DNA from: Mitsuaria sp. WAJ17
Lineage (GTDB): Bacteria > Pseudomonadota > Gammaproteobacteria > Burkholderiales > Burkholderiaceae_C
Length of the DNA stretch: 64,000 nucleotides
Assembly (NCBI RefSeq): GCF_014174515.1
Contig: NZ_JACJUG010000015.1
Location: 83,272-147,271, forward strand
Reading direction: 5' to 3'
The position numbers and the translations under genes were made by a program. Below the pieces are notes generated by a model that was not told the origin of the DNA, searched no databases, and saw nothing but the letters and a program-made list of their open reading frames with translations. Below, piece after piece: positions 37,858 through 47,650 of this stretch. How positions within the stretch are numbered: position 1 is the stretch's first letter; each line of letters begins with the position of its first letter.

Positions 37858-38083
37858 CAATTTCCGGGTTCTCGTCGCCGCCGCCCGCCTCTCTGGGCGG
37901 TCGCCCCCGCTTCGCAGCCGGCGCGGTGTCCAGGCGGATGCCGCGCCGCTGCAGGGCCTCGCGCAGCAGGTACTCGATCTGCGCATTGCTGGAGCGCAGC
38001 TCCCGAGCGGCCAGGCGCTCGATCTCGTCCCACAACTCCGGCGGGAGGCGCAGCAGGAAGCTCTTCTTGCCCGGGCTGGCCAT
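37838..38083 (-). CDS. Ribbon-helix-helix (Arc-type) DNA-binding protein
   Basis: 81 residues. An Arc/MetJ-type ribbon-helix-helix fold: basic strand KKSFLLRLPPELWDEIERLA, then RSSNAQIEYLLREALQRRG, and a disordered basic-acidic tail with KRGRPPRE. Its stop codon lies in the loop of the terminator. It follows the SPFH gene by 7 bp. No toxin gene is adjacent, so it is more likely the autoregulator of the operon than an antitoxin. A 20-bp palindrome in front of the SPFH gene is the obvious binding-site candidate. Confidence 0.85.
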   Translation of the reverse strand: MASPGKKSFLLRLPPELWDEIERLAARELRSSNAQIEYLLREALQRRGIRLDTAPAAKRGRPPREAGGGDENPEIEKGEDR

Positions 38084-38090
38084 GAGGAAC

Positions 38091-38984
38091 TCAGTTGTAG
38101 AGCGTGCCGGCGTTGACGATGGGCTGGGTGTCCTTGTCGGAACACAGCACGACCAGCAGGTTGGACACCATGGCGGCCTTGCGCTCGTCGTCCAGCACCA
38201 CGATTTCGCGCTCGGAAAGGCCCTTCAGCGCCGACTCCACCATGCTCACCGCGCCATGCACGATGCGCTGGCGGGCGCTGATGATGGCCTCGGCCTGCTG
38301 GCGGCGCAGCATCACCTGGGCGATCTCGGGGGCGTAGGCGAGGTGGGTCAGCTTGGCGTCCAGCACCTCCACGCCGGCCGCTGCGAAGCGCTCCTGCAAC
38401 TCGGTCTTCATGGCCGCGGCGACCTCGTCCTGGCCTGCGCGCAGCGTGGTTTCGCCGGCTTGCAGGTCCTCGCCGTCGTCGTAGGCGTAGAGGTTGGCGG
38501 TGTGGCGCAGCGCGGCCTCGGCCTGGATCTGCACATAGGTCTCGTAGCTGTCGACGTCGAACAGGGCCTGGGCCGTGTCGCTGACGCGCCAGACCACGGC
38601 GGCGCTGATCTCGATGGGGTTGCCGCGCTTGTCATTGACCTTCAGCGTGGGCGAGGTGAGGTTGCGCGAGCGCAGCGAAAGGCGCTGCTTGCCGGCGAAG
38701 GGGTTGGCCCAGCGCAGGCCGGGCTCGCGGTCGGTGCCGATATAGCGGCCGAAGAGCGTCATCACCCGGCCCTCGTTGGGTTGCTGCATGTACAGCCCTG
38801 CGGCCACGAGGACGGACAGGCCCGTGCTCAGCAGGGCTCCGATCAGGTGATGGGCCACCGCGGCCATGAAGGCCGCCAGCCCCCACAGAGCCAGAATGGC
38901 CAGCAGGGCCAGGTAGCCGTTGGCGGCGCGTGCGGGCCGCTCGGCGGTGTGGATTTGCTGCGGGGTCGAACGGGCGGTGCTCAT
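38091..38984 (-). CDS. SPFH/Band 7 domain membrane protein
   Basis: 297 residues with a perfect AGGAGG ribosome site. Two N-terminal hydrophobic helices ([20 protein letters not shown] and [20 protein letters not shown]) precede a band-7 domain ([18 protein letters not shown], then [20 protein letters not shown] and [12 protein letters not shown]). A coiled coil with [21 protein letters not shown] follows. SPFH proteins form ring or cage scaffolds in membrane microdomains and often partner with proteases; no NfeD or protease gene is next to it here. Pairing with an RHH gene is a recurring arrangement. Confidence 0.9.
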   Translation of the reverse strand: MSTARSTPQQIHTAERPARAANGYLALLAILALWGLAAFMAAVAHHLIGALLSTGLSVLVAAGLYMQQPNEGRVMTLFGRYIGTDREPGLRWANPFAGKQRLSLRSRNLTSPTLKVNDKRGNPIEISAAVVWRVSDTAQALFDVDSYETYVQIQAEAALRHTANLYAYDDGEDLQAGETTLRAGQDEVAAAMKTELQERFAAAGVEVLDAKLTHLAYAPEIAQVMLRRQQAEAIISARQRIVHGAVSMVESALKGLSEREIVVLDDERKAAMVSNLLVVLCSDKDTQPIVNAGTLYN

Positions 38985-39000
38985 GAGGCCCTCCTGTGAA

Positions 39001-39020
39001 TTAATGTGATATCACTTTAA
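39001..39020. promoter_or_regulatory. 20-bp palindrome upstream of the SPFH-RHH operon
   Basis: TTAA-T-GTGATATCAC-T-TTAA. All pairs match except one symmetric T/T pair. It lies 16 bp upstream of the SPFH ATG, overlapping the expected promoter. Likely operator for the RHH protein encoded downstream. Confidence 0.65.
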
Positions 39021-39078
39021 TTCCAGAATTGCCCACTTGGCAAGCCCTGCCGGAGGTCATGGCCCGAGCAGGCCTCGG

Positions 39079-41214
39079 TCACAGATTGGCGGCGAACAGG
39101 CGCTTGAGGAACAGCTGCTTGAAGCTGTGCGCCTGGTCCAGGCCCAGGCGCTCCAGATAGGCCTCCGGCACTTCGGGCAGGCCCTGAAGGCTGCGCAGGA
39201 TCAGCCCGACCAACTCCACCGGATGGGTGCTGGCGTGCTTGAGCTTCTTGAGTGATCGGACGATCTTCAGCTCGTCCTCGGTGAGGTCGGTGCCGAAGGG
39301 GAAGTCCGGCAGCAGGCCTTCGTTGCGCCAGGGGCGCAGATGCTCGCGCAGGTTCTCGGGGCGGTTGCAGCGCCAGGTGTCGGGCAACTGCCAGTCCGCG
39401 GCCAGCTTGCCGTGGGCCTGGGCCTCGCGCACCAGCTCGTCCTGGAAGCGCGAGTCGGCAATGCGGATCAGGGCCTGGACCACGTCGGTGTCGGACTTGC
39501 CGCGCAGGTCGGCCACGCCGTATTCGGTGATGACGATGTCGCGCAGGTGGCGCGGGATGGTCACGTTGCCGTAGTTCCAGACGATGGAGCTGGTCAGGCC
39601 GTGGTGGTTGTCGTGGGTGGCGCGCAGCATCAGGATGGAGCGGGCATCCGGCAGCGCATGGCCCATGGCCACGAAGTTGTACTGGCCACCCACGCCCGAG
39701 ACCACCTGACCGGATTCCAGGGCGTCCGAGCCGGCCGCGCCCAGCAAGGTCATCTTCATGGTGGTGTTCATGAAGCGGGCCTCGCGGCGCTGCAGGCGCT
39801 TGAGTCGCTCGCTGCCCAGGGCATCGCCGTAAAGCTCGTTGATGTAGCCGATGCGGGTCATGGCGATCTGCTCGCGCAGGGGCTCGTCCAACTGGCGCAG
39901 GGTCTGGTAGAAGTCGCGCGGCCCCAGGAAGAAGCCGCCATGCAGCAGAGCCGCCTGGCGCCAGCGCGGGCCCAGCACCTCGCTCCAGGCTTGCAGGGAC
40001 TGGCTGCCGGACAGCTCGCCGGGCAGGGCCCGCGCGGCCTCGAGGCTCAGGGATTCGCTCAGCAGGCCCTGGGCCTGCCAGTGGCGCAGCGCGGCGGCGT
40101 CCAGGGGCAGGCGCAGGGCACCCATCGCCTGCAGGGCGAGCAGGGTGTCGATGCTGGGCACCTCCCCGAGTGCGCCCTCCAGCGCGAGGGTTTGCAGGGC
40201 TTCATCCTGGTAGACGCGGCGCCTCACGATGCCGGCTTGGATCAGCTGCAGCAGGCCATTGACGAACATCTCCGAGCAACCGTAGACGCCCTGCTCGAAG
40301 GGCCGCATCTCGCGCGCCGCCGTGCCCTCCAGACACAGGCCGGCCAGCATCTGGCGGAAGGCCTCGGGCCGCGTCTGGCGCACGATGAGGGCCTGCGCAA
40401 TGGCGTCGCCCAGTGAGCCGATGCCGATCTGCAGCGTGCCCCCGTCCCTGACCAGGCTGGCGGCATGAAGGCCGATGGCGTAGTCGGCCCAGCCGATGGC
40501 GGCATTGGGCGGGGCGAAGAGCTGATGGGTGGTCTCGGGGGTCTCGACCACCAGGTCCGCGAAGTCCGGTGGCACCACGGCGGGCCCGGTCATGAAGGGC
40601 AGTTGGCGGTTGATCATCAGCACCGTCAGCGGCTTGCGGCCCTGGGCGGCCAGGCGCTCGACGAGGTCCAGGCTGAGATCGGGATTGCAGGAAAGGGACA
40701 GCTGCCGCCCGCCAGCGTCCTCCCGGCAGGCCACCGCTTGCAGGATGAGGTTGACGCCGTGGCTCATCATGTCCCGCACCACGAAGCTGTAGTTGGTGCA
40801 GACGAAGCCCTGCTGTGCCAGCGGGTTGCCCAGATAGTCGCCGGTCTTGAGGAAGAACTCATGGACCTCGACATTGGGCGGCAGGGCCTGGGCGCGATGC
40901 GCCTTCACGTAGTCCAGGTCCGGGTAGTCGGCGAAGACGCGCTCGACCAGGGGCGCGAGGAACTGCTGCTCCAGCTCGCTCTTGCCCACCGGCTTCTCCA
41001 GGGACAGGGCGGTGTAGATCTTCAGCCGGCGCTCGGGCATGCGGCTCACGCGGCGGTACAGGGTGTTGACCAGCGGATTGGGTTTGCCCAGACCCAGGGG
41101 AATGGCCAGGACGAGGTCGCCGGGCACCCGCTGGAGGATGAGATCGACCGCATGTTCCAGATCCTGGACGAGGGCAGCCTGCTCGGCACGGGGAAGGGGC
41201 GCAATGGACGTCAT
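39079..41214 (-). CDS. Acetyl-CoA hydrolase/transferase family protein
   Basis: 711 residues from the ATG at 41214 with a GAGGAG purine run; the in-frame start at 41280 lies in the intergenic region. It belongs to the family of CoA-transferases such as succinyl-CoA:acetate CoA-transferase, but in the long form with an N-terminal DUF-like extension. Seen are DLVLAIPLGLGKPNPLVN near the start, LQIGIGSLGDAIAQAL and the Gly-rich C-terminal GVGGQYNFVAMGHAL-DARSIL. ITEYGVADLRGKSD, typical of the family's last domain, is also present. A likely Glu nucleophile is in YGCSEMF. The substrate pair is unknown. It is transcribed away from the diguanylate cyclase gene. Confidence 0.88.
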   Translation of the reverse strand: MTSIAPLPRAEQAALVQDLEHAVDLILQRVPGDLVLAIPLGLGKPNPLVNTLYRRVSRMPERRLKIYTALSLEKPVGKSELEQQFLAPLVERVFADYPDLDYVKAHRAQALPPNVEVHEFFLKTGDYLGNPLAQQGFVCTNYSFVVRDMMSHGVNLILQAVACREDAGGRQLSLSCNPDLSLDLVERLAAQGRKPLTVLMINRQLPFMTGPAVVPPDFADLVVETPETTHQLFAPPNAAIGWADYAIGLHAASLVRDGGTLQIGIGSLGDAIAQALIVRQTRPEAFRQMLAGLCLEGTAAREMRPFEQGVYGCSEMFVNGLLQLIQAGIVRRRVYQDEALQTLALEGALGEVPSIDTLLALQAMGALRLPLDAAALRHWQAQGLLSESLSLEAARALPGELSGSQSLQAWSEVLGPRWRQAALLHGGFFLGPRDFYQTLRQLDEPLREQIAMTRIGYINELYGDALGSERLKRLQRREARFMNTTMKMTLLGAAGSDALESGQVVSGVGGQYNFVAMGHALPDARSILMLRATHDNHHGLTSSIVWNYGNVTIPRHLRDIVITEYGVADLRGKSDTDVVQALIRIADSRFQDELVREAQAHGKLAADWQLPDTWRCNRPENLREHLRPWRNEGLLPDFPFGTDLTEDELKIVRSLKKLKHASTHPVELVGLILRSLQGLPEVPEAYLERLGLDQAHSFKQLFLKRLFAANL

Positions 41215-41429
41215 GGAGACTCTCCTCGATGAGTCTGCAGTGTCTCCGCTGGCGGCAGGCTGCGGCTTGATATTGGGCAAGTCATGACGTCGGTGGCCGC
41301 GTCGCGCAAGGGGGAATTGCCAAGGCCCCTTGATCGTGGTGCCGGGCGTCTGGAGGTGCGCGGAGTGTGCTGCAATAGGGGCTGCAGTTGTCCCCCTGCC
41401 ACTCCTCGCGCCCTGTCCGCCCTTCGTTC

Positions 41430-42248
41430 ATGTCCACGCCGTCGCCAGACCTCGAACACGATGCCCCAGCCTGGCTGCCCTGGTTTGGCCACCTTGTGAC
41501 CCGCCGCGGGCTTTGGGCGGGCTTGTCGGTGCTGTGCGGCACGGTCTGGCTGTTGGCCCTGGGCCTGTCCCAGTTGCTGATCACGGTGATGGGGCGGGGC
41601 GATCGCCTGGTGGCCACGCTGTGCACCTCGGCTTGCGCGCTGCTGATCACAGGGGTCTTCGGCTACCTCTTCCTGCGCCTGGTGCAGTTCCAGGACCAGA
41701 CCCGGCAACGTGTGAGCCACCATGCCACGCTGGATCCGCTGACCGGCACATTCAACCGCCGACATTTCCTGCAACTGGTCGATCGCGAATGGTCGCGCGC
41801 CAAGCGCTACAACATGGACTGTGCCCTGCTGCTGATGGACGTGGACCACTTCAAGAAGGTCAACGACACCCACGGCCATCTCTGCGGCGACCGGCTGCTG
41901 CGCGAGATCGCGCGCGTCAGCGGCGAGACCTTGCGCCAGGCCGACGTCCTGGCCCGTTTCGGTGGCGAGGAGTTTGCCGTCTTCCTGCCCCACACTGATC
42001 CGCTGGGCGCGCTGGACGTGGCCGAGCGCATTCGCGAGCGCGTGGAACAGCTGGACTTCAGCTGGGAGGAGCGCGACGTGCCGGTGAGCGTCAGCCTGGG
42101 CGTGGCCTCACTGCAGTACGAGCACCTGACCCTGGATCACCTGATCCACGATGCCGACGAGGCGCTCTACAACGCCAAGGCCGCGGGCCGCAACTGCGTG
42201 CGTGCGAAGCTGGGCCTGCAGCCCGGCCATTCCAGCTACGCGCACTGA
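41430..42248 (+). CDS. Diguanylate cyclase (GGDEF), membrane-anchored
   Basis: 272 residues from the ATG at 41430. Two membrane helices (LSVLCGTVWLLALGLSQLLI and STLCTSA-CALLITGVFGYLFL) lead directly into a GGDEF domain. LDPLTGTFNRRHF, LLLMDVDHFKKVNDTHGH, the active site RFGGEEFAVFLP and the final ADEALYNAKAAGRN are intact, so cyclic di-GMP synthesis is expected. There is no large sensory domain; input is probably membrane state or dimerisation. An inhibitory RxxD site is not obvious upstream of GGEEF. Convergent with miaA, 9 bp apart. Confidence 0.94.
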   Translation: MSTPSPDLEHDAPAWLPWFGHLVTRRGLWAGLSVLCGTVWLLALGLSQLLITVMGRGDRLVATLCTSACALLITGVFGYLFLRLVQFQDQTRQRVSHHATLDPLTGTFNRRHFLQLVDREWSRAKRYNMDCALLLMDVDHFKKVNDTHGHLCGDRLLREIARVSGETLRQADVLARFGGEEFAVFLPHTDPLGALDVAERIRERVEQLDFSWEERDVPVSVSLGVASLQYEHLTLDHLIHDADEALYNAKAAGRNCVRAKLGLQPGHSSYAH

Positions 42249-42257
42249 GCCCGGCGC

Positions 42258-43184
42258 TCAGGTCCCCAGCAGCCGCTGCAGTTGCGCCATGAGGTGCAGC
42301 GGTGCCTGGGGCGACTGGCAGTCCAGCACGATGCGCTGCGGCATGGAGCGCAGCCAGGTGATCTGGCGCTTGGCCAACTGGCGGGTGGCGGCGGCGCCGC
42401 GCTCCTGCAGCGCGTCAAGACAGTCGGCATCCAGCGCTTCCCAGGTCTGGCGATAGCCCACGCAGCGCATGGAGGGCAGGCCCAGGTGCAGGTCGCCACG
42501 GGCACGCAAGGCCCGCACTTCGTCCACCAGGCCTTGGTCCAGCATCTGCGCAAAGCGCTGGCCGAGGCGCTTGTGCAACCAGGCGCGGTCCTCAGTTTCC
42601 AGCGAGATCAGGGGCCAGTCCACGCCGGGGCTGCGCTCCTCCTGGGCATGGAGCTGGGACATCGTCTGCCCGCTGAGCTGCCAGACCTCCAGGGCGCGTT
42701 GGATGCGCTGGGCATCATTGGGCGCGAGCCGCGCGGCGGTCTGGGGGTCGATGCGGGCCAGTTCCTCGTGGAGGGCCGGCCAGCCCTGGGCTGCGGCGCG
42801 TGCATCGATCTCGCGGCGCACGGCCTCGTCGGCCTGGGGCAGGGGCGAGAGGCCGTCGAGCAGCGCCTTGAAGTAGAGCATGGTGCCGCCCACAAGCAGG
42901 GGCAGGCGGCCCCGCGCCAGGATCTCGGAGGCCAGCTGCTGCGCGCTGCGGGCAAACTCGGCGGCCGAGTAGGCCTCGAGCGGATCGATGATGTCGATCA
43001 GGTGATGCGGCACCGCCGCCATCTCGGCCGCCGAGGGCTTGGCTGTGCCGATGTCCATGCCTCGGTAGACCAGGGCCGAGTCCACGCTGATGATCTCCAC
43101 CGGCAGGTACTCGGCCACCTTCAGCGCACAGGCGGTCTTGCCGGTGCCGGTGGGGCCGGCCAGGCAAATGGGCTTGAACTGCAT
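42258..43184 (-). CDS. miaA: tRNA dimethylallyltransferase
   Basis: 308 residues from the ATG at 43184. It adds an isopentenyl group to A37 of tRNAs reading UNN codons. The P-loop is GPTGTGKT, followed by [54 protein letters not shown] and [12 protein letters not shown]. The gene lies 11 bp after the pseudouridine synthase, and mutL follows that upstream; mutL-miaA linkage is classic in proteobacteria, here with an RNA-modifying gene inserted. Confidence 0.96.
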   Translation of the reverse strand: MQFKPICLAGPTGTGKTACALKVAEYLPVEIISVDSALVYRGMDIGTAKPSAAEMAAVPHHLIDIIDPLEAYSAAEFARSAQQLASEILARGRLPLLVGGTMLYFKALLDGLSPLPQADEAVRREIDARAAAQGWPALHEELARIDPQTAARLAPNDAQRIQRALEVWQLSGQTMSQLHAQEERSPGVDWPLISLETEDRAWLHKRLGQRFAQMLDQGLVDEVRALRARGDLHLGLPSMRCVGYRQTWEALDADCLDALQERGAAATRQLAKRQITWLRSMPQRIVLDCQSPQAPLHLMAQLQRLLGT

Positions 43185-43195
43185 GGCCGGGCGCG

Positions 43196-44821
43196 TCAGA
43201 ACTTTTCCCAGGGTGCCAGGAAGCGCCACTGGCCCGCGGGCAAGTGGCCCAGCGGGATACGGCCGATGCGCACGCGCTTGAGCGCCGTCACCTTGAGGCC
43301 CACCAGCTCGCACATGCGGCGGATCTGGCGCTTGCGGCCCTCCCGCAGCACGAAGCGCAGCTGATCCTCGTTGGCCCAGCTGACCTTGGCCGGCTTGAGC
43401 TCGACGTCGTCCAGCATCAGGCCGTGGTTGAGCAGGGCCAGGCCTTGCTCGTCCAGCTGACCGGACTCGTTCTTCACGCCGTTGATGCCCACGTACTCGA
43501 CGCGCACCAAGTATTCCTTCTCGATGCTCGAGTCGTCACCGATCAGCTGCTTGGCGATTCGCCCGTCCTGGGTCAGTACGAGCAGGCCGGTGGAGTCGAT
43601 GTCCAGGCGGCCTGCGGGCGCCAAGAAGCGGCTGTGGCCCACGTGGTACTTGATGCCCGCGGGGTCGTCCTTCCAGTGGGTGTCGCTCTTGATGAGCACG
43701 GAGGCGGGCTCGTAGCCGTCCTCGGCCTGACCGGACACATAGCCGATGGGCTTGTGCAGCAGGATGGTGACGCGCTGCGCCTGCTGTTGGCGGGCCGCGG
43801 GGTCGATCTCGATGCGGGCCTCTGGGCCTACGCGCTCGCCCAGCGTGGCCAGATGGCCGTCCACCCTGACCCAGCCGGCGGCGATCCATTCATCGGCCTC
43901 GCGGCGCGAGGCCAGGCCCTGCTCGCTCATGCGCTTGGAGAGTCGCTCGCCCTCGGCGCTGTTGCTGCGCTCGGGCGCGGGCTGCGGCGCGCGGGGTGCC
44001 TGCTCGGGATGCGAGCGCAGGGCGGTCTGACGCCGTTGGTCGGGGCGGGCGGCGGCGTCACGGCCGCGGTCGGCACCGCGGTGATCGGGCGCAGGCTCCC
44101 TGCCGTATTCATTGCGACGGGCTGGGCGCTGCTGGCCCCAGCCCGGGTCCTGGTCGGCATGACGGCGCGGGCCGCGATCGTCACGGGGGCCATGGCCACG
44201 GGCTGGCTCGTGCGCTGAGCCATGGGGGCGGCGATCGTCAGGGCGGGCGGGGCCTCGGCCTTGGTGGCGACCCTCGAATCGACCTTCACCGCGACCTTCA
44301 CCGCGACCTTCACCGCGACCTTCATAGCGACTCTCGTAGCGACCCTCACTGTGGCCTTCATGACGATGCCCACCGCGGCTCTCGCCACGGCTCTCGAAAC
44401 GACCTTCGAAGCGGCCTTCGAAGCGGCCTTCGTCATCGCGGCCGCGATATCCGCCGCCTGGGCGTTCATCACGGTGCCCGCGGTCGCCTCGGTCACGGCT
44501 GGGGCCCGGACCTTCGCCGCGCAAGGGCTTGCCGCCGAACTTGCCGCCGGGCTTGGCCCCGAAGCCGGGCTTGCCGCCGGGCTTGCCGGGGCGGTCAGGC
44601 CGGGCCAGGCCGCGGCCGCCGTCATGGCGCTGCTCCTGCGGTTGCGACGAACGGCGCTCCTCGAAGGCCGCCTGGCGCTCGGCGCGTTCGGTCTGGGCCT
44701 GGGCGAGGGTGGGGCGGGTACGGGAGACGCCGCTGCCGCGCAGGGGCTGGCGGCGCTCGCCGTGCTTGCCCGTCTTGGTGCTGTCACCGGCGGGCTTCTT
44801 CTTCAGGGTCAGGGTGGCCAT
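43196..44821 (-). CDS. RluF/RluB-family 23S rRNA pseudouridine synthase with long repetitive N-terminus
   Basis: 541 residues. The catalytic part occupies only residues about 285-541: an S4 RNA-binding domain ([20 protein letters not shown]), then the RsuA-type synthase core with the catalytic Asp in [18 protein letters not shown] and the closing [13 protein letters not shown]. Sequence features point to RluF rather than RluB. The preceding 280 residues are disordered, rich in Gly, Arg and Glu, and contain EGR/EGRF repeats (residues about 130-195) like an RGG-type RNA-binding tail, plus an initial TLKKKPAG segment. Such tails occur in Burkholderiales homologues, but this one is unusually long. 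Between mutL and miaA. Confidence 0.88.
   Translation of the reverse strand: MATLTLKKKPAGDSTKTGKHGERRQPLRGSGVSRTRPTLAQAQTERAERQAAFEERRSSQPQEQRHDGGRGLARPDRPGKPGGKPGFGAKPGGKFGGKPLRGEGPGPSRDRGDRGHRDERPGGGYRGRDDEGRFEGRFEGRFESRGESRGGHRHEGHSEGRYESRYEGRGEGRGEGRGEGRFEGRHQGRGPARPDDRRPHGSAHEPARGHGPRDDRGPRRHADQDPGWGQQRPARRNEYGREPAPDHRGADRGRDAAARPDQRRQTALRSHPEQAPRAPQPAPERSNSAEGERLSKRMSEQGLASRREADEWIAAGWVRVDGHLATLGERVGPEARIEIDPAARQQQAQRVTILLHKPIGYVSGQAEDGYEPASVLIKSDTHWKDDPAGIKYHVGHSRFLAPAGRLDIDSTGLLVLTQDGRIAKQLIGDDSSIEKEYLVRVEYVGINGVKNESGQLDEQGLALLNHGLMLDDVELKPAKVSWANEDQLRFVLREGRKRQIRRMCELVGLKVTALKRVRIGRIPLGHLPAGQWRFLAPWEKF
44268..44436. repeat. 12-bp minisatellite encoding EGR/GEGR repeats
   Basis: GACCTTCACCGC is repeated three times exactly from 44281, with degenerate copies on both sides. 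In frame on the minus strand it encodes GEGR. The array could change length by slippage without breaking the frame. Confidence 0.8.
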
Positions 44822-44860
44822 GAACGACTTTCTGTGCAAGGGCGTATTGGACCATGGACA

Positions 44861-44896
44861 GGCCCCGGATACGGGTTTTCCTTGGTGGCCGGGGCC
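44861..44896 (-). terminator. Hairpin directly after mutL
   Basis: GGCCCCGG / CCGGGGCC stem starting at the base after the mutL stop codon. No U-run follows, so it may slow or partially stop transcription into the pseudouridine synthase gene. Confidence 0.35.
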
Positions 44897-46831
44897 TCAG
44901 CGCCCGCGCAGGAACAGGGCGTCGAGCTCGCGCAGCGTCAGCTGGCGCCAGGTGGGCCGGCCGTGGTTGCACTGGTCGGCGCGCTCGGTGCGCTCCATGT
45001 CGCGCAGCAGGGCGTTCATCTCGTCCAGGGTCAGCTGGCGGTTGGCGCGCACGGCGCCGTGGCAGGCCATGGTGGCCAGGATCTCATGCTGGGCGCGTTC
45101 GATGGCATGGCTGGCGTCGAACTGGGCCAACTCAGCCAGCACGCCGCGGGCCAGCTCGACCACGTCGCCCCCAGACAGCAGCGCGGGCCGCGAGCGCAGG
45201 GCCAACACCTGGGCGGAGAGGGGAGAGAGGTCCAGCCCCAGCTTTTGCAGCGTCTCGGCCTGTGCTTCCGCCGTGGCAATCTCGGTGGGCGTCGCGGCAA
45301 AGGTGACGGGGATCAGCAGGGGCTGGGTCTCGATGCGGGCCTCGCCCAGTGCGGCCTTGAGGCGCTCGTAGACCACGCGCTCATGGGCCGCATGCATGTC
45401 CACAATCACCAGACCCTGCGCGTTCTCGGCCAGCACATACACCCCCTGGATCTGGGCGATGGCGCGGCCCAGGGGCCAGTCGCCCTCGGGCAGTGGGGCG
45501 GGGGCAGGCTGCGGCGCCGGGGCCGTGGCGGCCCAGGGGGCGGCCGGAATGGGCCGCTCGGGCGCATACAAGGCCTGGACCTCGCCCAGGCCCAGGCTGG
45601 ACTGGGTATTGCTGCGCCAGCTGGGCGTGCCGCCATAGAGTCGGGGGGCCTCGGCGCGGGGCTCGGCGGGGGCCGAGGCGTTGAACCAGGCGGGCGGCTG
45701 GCCCGGGGCAGGGCGTTCGCCAGGCACGGCGGCTGCAAAGGCCGCGGCGGCCTGCGGGCTGTTGATGGCCTCGGCCGTCGCCCCAGCCGCCATCTCACCG
45801 GTCTGGGCGCGCGACAGGGCCAGGGCATCCTGTACGGCGTAGCGCACCTGCTGGTGGATCTCGCGGCCGTCGCGAAAGCGCACCTCGATCTTGGTGGGGT
45901 GCACGTTGACGTCCACCCGGTCCGGCGCGATGTCGATGAAGAGCACGTAGCTGGGCTGGCGGCTGCCGTGCAACTGATCCTCGTAGGCAGAGCGGATGCC
46001 GTGGGCGATGAGCTTGTCGCGCACGTAGCGGCCGTTGACGTAGACGTACTGCATGTCCGAGCGGCTGCGCGCCGCCTCGGGCAGGCCGGCGCGGCCGTAG
46101 ATGCGCAGGGGGCCGGCCTCGGCATAGACAGCGCGGCTGCTGCCGAAGAAGTCCTCGCCCAGCACGTCTAGCAGGCGCTGCTCGGCCGAGCCTGCACGCC
46201 ATTGCTCCACGAGCTTGCCCTCGTGCCACACGGCAAAGCCCACGTCGGGCCGGGCCAGGGCATGGCGTCGCACGGACTCTAGGCAGTGGGCCAACTCGGT
46301 GGCGTCGGTCTTGAGGAACTTGCGGCGGGCGGGGGTGCTGAAAAAGAGCTCGCGCACTTCGACGCTGGTGCCTCGCGAGCGGGCGGCGATCTTCAGCTCG
46401 CCCGAGCGCGCCTCCAGGCGGTGCGCATGCGGTGCGCCCTCGCAGCGCGTCGCGATGGCCATCTCGGCCACCGAGCTGATGGCCGCCAGGGCCTCGCCGC
46501 GGAAGCCCATGGTGGCCACCGACTCCAGCTCCTCCAGCGAGCGGATCTTGCTGGTCGCATGGCGCTTGAGCGCCAGGGGTAGCTCTTCGGGCGGGATGCC
46601 CAGGCCGTCGTCCTCGACCACGATGGCACGCACGCCGCCGGCCATCAGTTTGACGTTGACCTGCGTGGCGCCGGCGTCCAGGGCGTTGTCCACCAGCTCG
46701 CGCACCACGGAGGCGGGGCGCTCGACGACCTCGCCGGCGGCGATCTGGCTGATCAGCTCGTCGGGCAGTTCGCGGATGGCGCGGCGCGGGGCATCGGGGG
46801 CGGGCAGGGTGGGGGACGGCATCTCGGACAT
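44897..46831 (-). CDS. mutL: DNA mismatch repair protein MutL
   Basis: 644 residues from the ATG at 46831. The GHKL ATPase has IAAGEVVERPASVVRELVDNALDAG (core AGEVVERPA), DDGLGIPPEEL, TMGFRGEALAAIS and the Ser/Arg-rich binding loop. A Pro/Ala-rich linker (about residues 340-450) leads to the C-terminal dimerisation domain with DMHAAHERVVYE. The ATPase activity links MutS recognition to strand excision. The DQHAxxExxxxE endonuclease motif is only partly present, with DMHAAHERVVYE carrying the first Glu. Transcribed away from the DedA gene. Confidence 0.96.
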   Translation of the reverse strand: MSEMPSPTLPAPDAPRRAIRELPDELISQIAAGEVVERPASVVRELVDNALDAGATQVNVKLMAGGVRAIVVEDDGLGIPPEELPLALKRHATSKIRSLEELESVATMGFRGEALAAISSVAEMAIATRCEGAPHAHRLEARSGELKIAARSRGTSVEVRELFFSTPARRKFLKTDATELAHCLESVRRHALARPDVGFAVWHEGKLVEQWRAGSAEQRLLDVLGEDFFGSSRAVYAEAGPLRIYGRAGLPEAARSRSDMQYVYVNGRYVRDKLIAHGIRSAYEDQLHGSRQPSYVLFIDIAPDRVDVNVHPTKIEVRFRDGREIHQQVRYAVQDALALSRAQTGEMAAGATAEAINSPQAAAAFAAAVPGERPAPGQPPAWFNASAPAEPRAEAPRLYGGTPSWRSNTQSSLGLGEVQALYAPERPIPAAPWAATAPAPQPAPAPLPEGDWPLGRAIAQIQGVYVLAENAQGLVIVDMHAAHERVVYERLKAALGEARIETQPLLIPVTFAATPTEIATAEAQAETLQKLGLDLSPLSAQVLALRSRPALLSGGDVVELARGVLAELAQFDASHAIERAQHEILATMACHGAVRANRQLTLDEMNALLRDMERTERADQCNHGRPTWRQLTLRELDALFLRGR

Positions 46832-46892
46832 GGCGGCAGATTCTACGGAGGCTGGCAGCCGCAGCCCTGCGGCGCCGCCATAATCGCCCGCC

Positions 46893-47537
46893 ATGGAAAT
46901 CCTTGCCCAGCTCATTGACTTCATCCTGCACGTCGATCGCTACCTCAACGACTTCGTGCTGGCCTACGGAACCTGGATCTATGCCCTGCTGTTCCTGATC
47001 ATCTTCGTCGAAACGGGCCTGGTGGTGATGCCCTTCCTGCCGGGGGACTCGCTGCTCTTCATCGTCGGGGCCATGTGCGGTGCCGGGATGCTGGACCTTG
47101 AGACCGCCATGGCCGTCATGGTGGTGGCCGCGGTGGCCGGCAACCAGACCAACTACACCATCGGCCGCTTCTTTGGCCCCCGGGTCTTCCAGTGGGAGAA
47201 CTCGCGCTTCTTCAACCGTGCGGCCTTCGACAAGGCCCACGACTTCTACGAACGCTACGGCGGCGTGGCCCTGGTGATCGGTCGCTTCATGCCCTTTGTG
47301 CGCACCTTCGCTCCCTTCGTCGCAGGTGTGGCGCAGATGAATCGCCGCAAGTTCACGGCCTATGACGTGGGCGGCGCCCTGTTGTGGGTCGTGGGGGTGA
47401 CTTGTGTCGGCTACTTCTTCGGCAACGTACCCTGGGTGAAGCAGAACCTGGAGAAGATCATCTGGGCGATGATCGTCATCCCAGGCCTGCTGGTCATCGC
47501 GGGCGGCATTCGCAGCAAGCTGCGCAGGCCGGCCTGA
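46893..47537 (+). CDS. DedA family membrane protein
   Basis: 214 residues, an integral membrane protein of the DedA/VTT fold. FIILHVDRYLNDFV-like N-terminus, ALLFLIIFVETGLVV, PFLPGDSLLF with the family Pro-Gly-Asp, GNQTNYTIGRFFG, HDFYERYGG, IGRFMPFVRTFAPFVAG with the conserved Arg residues and GALLWV. DedA proteins act as lipid scramblases or undecaprenyl-phosphate flippases and support membrane potential. Divergent from mutL by 61 bp. Confidence 0.94.
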   Translation: MEILAQLIDFILHVDRYLNDFVLAYGTWIYALLFLIIFVETGLVVMPFLPGDSLLFIVGAMCGAGMLDLETAMAVMVVAAVAGNQTNYTIGRFFGPRVFQWENSRFFNRAAFDKAHDFYERYGGVALVIGRFMPFVRTFAPFVAGVAQMNRRKFTAYDVGGALLWVVGVTCVGYFFGNVPWVKQNLEKIIWAMIVIPGLLVIAGGIRSKLRRPA

Positions 47538-47557
47538 GCGAGGCCACACGATGGATC

Positions 47558-47582
47558 GAAACCCGGGCAATCCCCGGGTTTC
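47558..47582 (+). terminator. Hairpin after the DedA gene
   Basis: GAAACCCGGG / CCCGGGTTTC, 10-bp perfect stem with a 5-nt loop, followed by GGCTTTG. Weak T-run but a good stem. Confidence 0.55.
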
Positions 47583-47650
47583 GGCTTTGAGCAATGGTCG
47601 CCCCGCACACCGTGTGGCGGCCCTGGATGCAAAGACGGAGACAAGACAAG

